A DNA stretch of 5,200 nucleotides, from assembly GCA_905214175.1 (NCBI GenBank), contig CAJMLD010000121.1, positions 1-5,200 of the forward strand. The letters run 5' to 3'. This DNA comes from an uncultured bacterium. GTDB taxonomy: Bacteria; Actinomycetota; Coriobacteriia; Coriobacteriales; Atopobiaceae. Made by a program: the position numbers and the translations under genes. Of this stretch, positions 4,556 through 5,200 are shown one piece after another. Each line of letters opens with the position of its first letter. The stretch's first letter is position 1. The notes beneath the pieces were generated by a model. It worked only from the letters and a program-made list of their open reading frames with translations. It ran no database searches and was not told the DNA's origin.

Positions 4556-5200
4556 ATGGATATCAAGGATGTTAAGAAGGTAACCGTCGCAGGTTGTGGC
4601 ACCGAGGGCAGCCAGATTTCTTCGATGGTGGCGTACAAGGGCTTCGAGACAACCGTGTGGCTGCGGAGCGAGGGCTCCATCGACCGCGCAAAGCCAAGGC
4701 TGGAGTCCGTGCGCAGGCAGATTCTTGGCGAGCTCGATGCCTGGAAGGCCGACCGTGACGAGTACTGCCGCGGTCTCTCGGACGACAAGGACCTTACTGA
4801 CGAGCAGATCGACCAGCTCAAGGCCCAGGCCGAGGAGCGCCTCTCGTACATTCACCTTACCACCAGCGCGGAGGAGGCATTCTCGGACGCCGACGTCGTC
4901 ATCGAGTGCATCAACGAGGATCCCGCCCAGAAGCGCGACTTCTACGAGAAGATCGCGGGCATCATGCCCGAGAAGACTCTGCTGCTCACCGACTCGTCGA
5001 CCTTCCTGCCAAGCACCTTCGCCGACGCGACCGGCCGCCCCGACCGCTACATGACGCTGCACTTTGCCAACCAAATCTGGCGCAACAACCTCACGGAGCT
5101 CATGCGCCACGACCGCACCAGCGACGAGTCGTTCCGGCTTGCCGAGCAGTTCTCCCATGCAATCGGGATGGTCCCGCTCAAGCTCAACAAGGAGCAGCCG
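4556..5200 (+). CDS. 3-hydroxyacyl-CoA dehydrogenase family protein (5' part; continues beyond window)
   Basis: The first 215 codons are visible; the C-terminal domain lies off the edge. The protein starts with a Rossmann fold, VTVAGCGTEGSQ (9-20), then an inserted charged helical stretch (about 44-97), DADVVIECINED (111-122) in place of the usual A-x-x-V-I-E-A-V-x-E, and DSS (146-148). Then comes LHF with H169, and E181 in LTELM; H169 and E181 match the His/Glu catalytic pair of 3-hydroxyacyl-CoA dehydrogenases, and the DSS serine matches the substrate-binding serine. The family oxidises or reduces 3-hydroxyacyl-CoA with NAD(H), in beta-oxidation or in butyrate-type fermentation. Oddities are HFANQIWRNN where most members have HFFNPVPxMxL, and R37 where an acidic NAD-binding residue is usual. 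The RBS is probably AAGGGA (4540-4545), ten bases before the ATG. Substrate not known. Confidence 0.87.
   Translation, partial: MDIKDVKKVTVAGCGTEGSQISSMVAYKGFETTVWLRSEGSIDRAKPRLESVRRQILGELDAWKADRDEYCRGLSDDKDLTDEQIDQLKAQAEERLSYIHLTTSAEEAFSDADVVIECINEDPAQKRDFYEKIAGIMPEKTLLLTDSSTFLPSTFADATGRPDRYMTLHFANQIWRNNLTELMRHDRTSDESFRLAEQFSHAIGMVPLKLNKEQP

Noticed and set aside
4520..5158. A 212-codon open frame on the minus strand opposite the hydroxyacyl-CoA dehydrogenase
   Set aside because: The plus strand encodes a clear Rossmann-fold enzyme with catalytic residues. The reverse product has no recognisable features.
1..5200. tRNA or rRNA genes, insertion-sequence transposase, phage or defence-system genes
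   Set aside because: I saw none of their hallmarks on either strand; apart from the two palindromes no mobile-element parts are visible.

Overview
The window is high-GC bacterial DNA. It carries one Gram-positive-type surface adhesin, a queuosine-precursor transporter with a structured leader, and dispersed ATGAGACAAAGGGAC palindromes. Together with the style of the surface protein, this suggests a gut or oral actinobacterium of the Coriobacteriia (Olsenella/Atopobium/Collinsella type). That placement is inference from the look of the sequence, not a database match.

Layout. Positions 1-2097 (minus strand) hold one open frame with start, signal peptide and RBS. It encodes a secreted beta-helix protein with InlB-type (Listeria-Bacteroides) repeats and a VPNTSD sorting-signal-like end, and it runs off the left edge. 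Positions 2098-2330 are a divergent intergenic region: an AT-rich part with candidate promoters for both directions, then a GC-rich structured leader. The leader ends in a pseudoknot that matches the layout of a class I preQ1 riboswitch and takes in the ribosome binding site of the next gene. Positions 2331-4405 (plus strand) are a tight three-gene unit: a VUT/YhhQ-family membrane transporter, a short-chain dehydrogenase overlapping it by ATGA, and a Qnr-like pentapeptide-repeat protein 3 bases further on. A perfect 15-bp-arm palindrome lies exactly on the transporter/dehydrogenase junction and supplies the stop of one and the start of the other. A diverged second copy follows the pentapeptide gene. 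From 4556 a divergent 3-hydroxyacyl-CoA dehydrogenase begins, probably from its own promoter, and runs off the right edge.

How it fits together. If the riboswitch call is right, preQ1 in the cell represses translation of a transporter that imports queuosine precursors. The dehydrogenase is probably translationally coupled to the transporter, and the pentapeptide gene is likely cotranscribed. Why those two share the unit is not clear from sequence. The strongest points for follow-up are the preQ1-I-like pseudoknot, the palindrome fused into the gene junction, and the 20-residue cysteine ladder in the pentapeptide protein.
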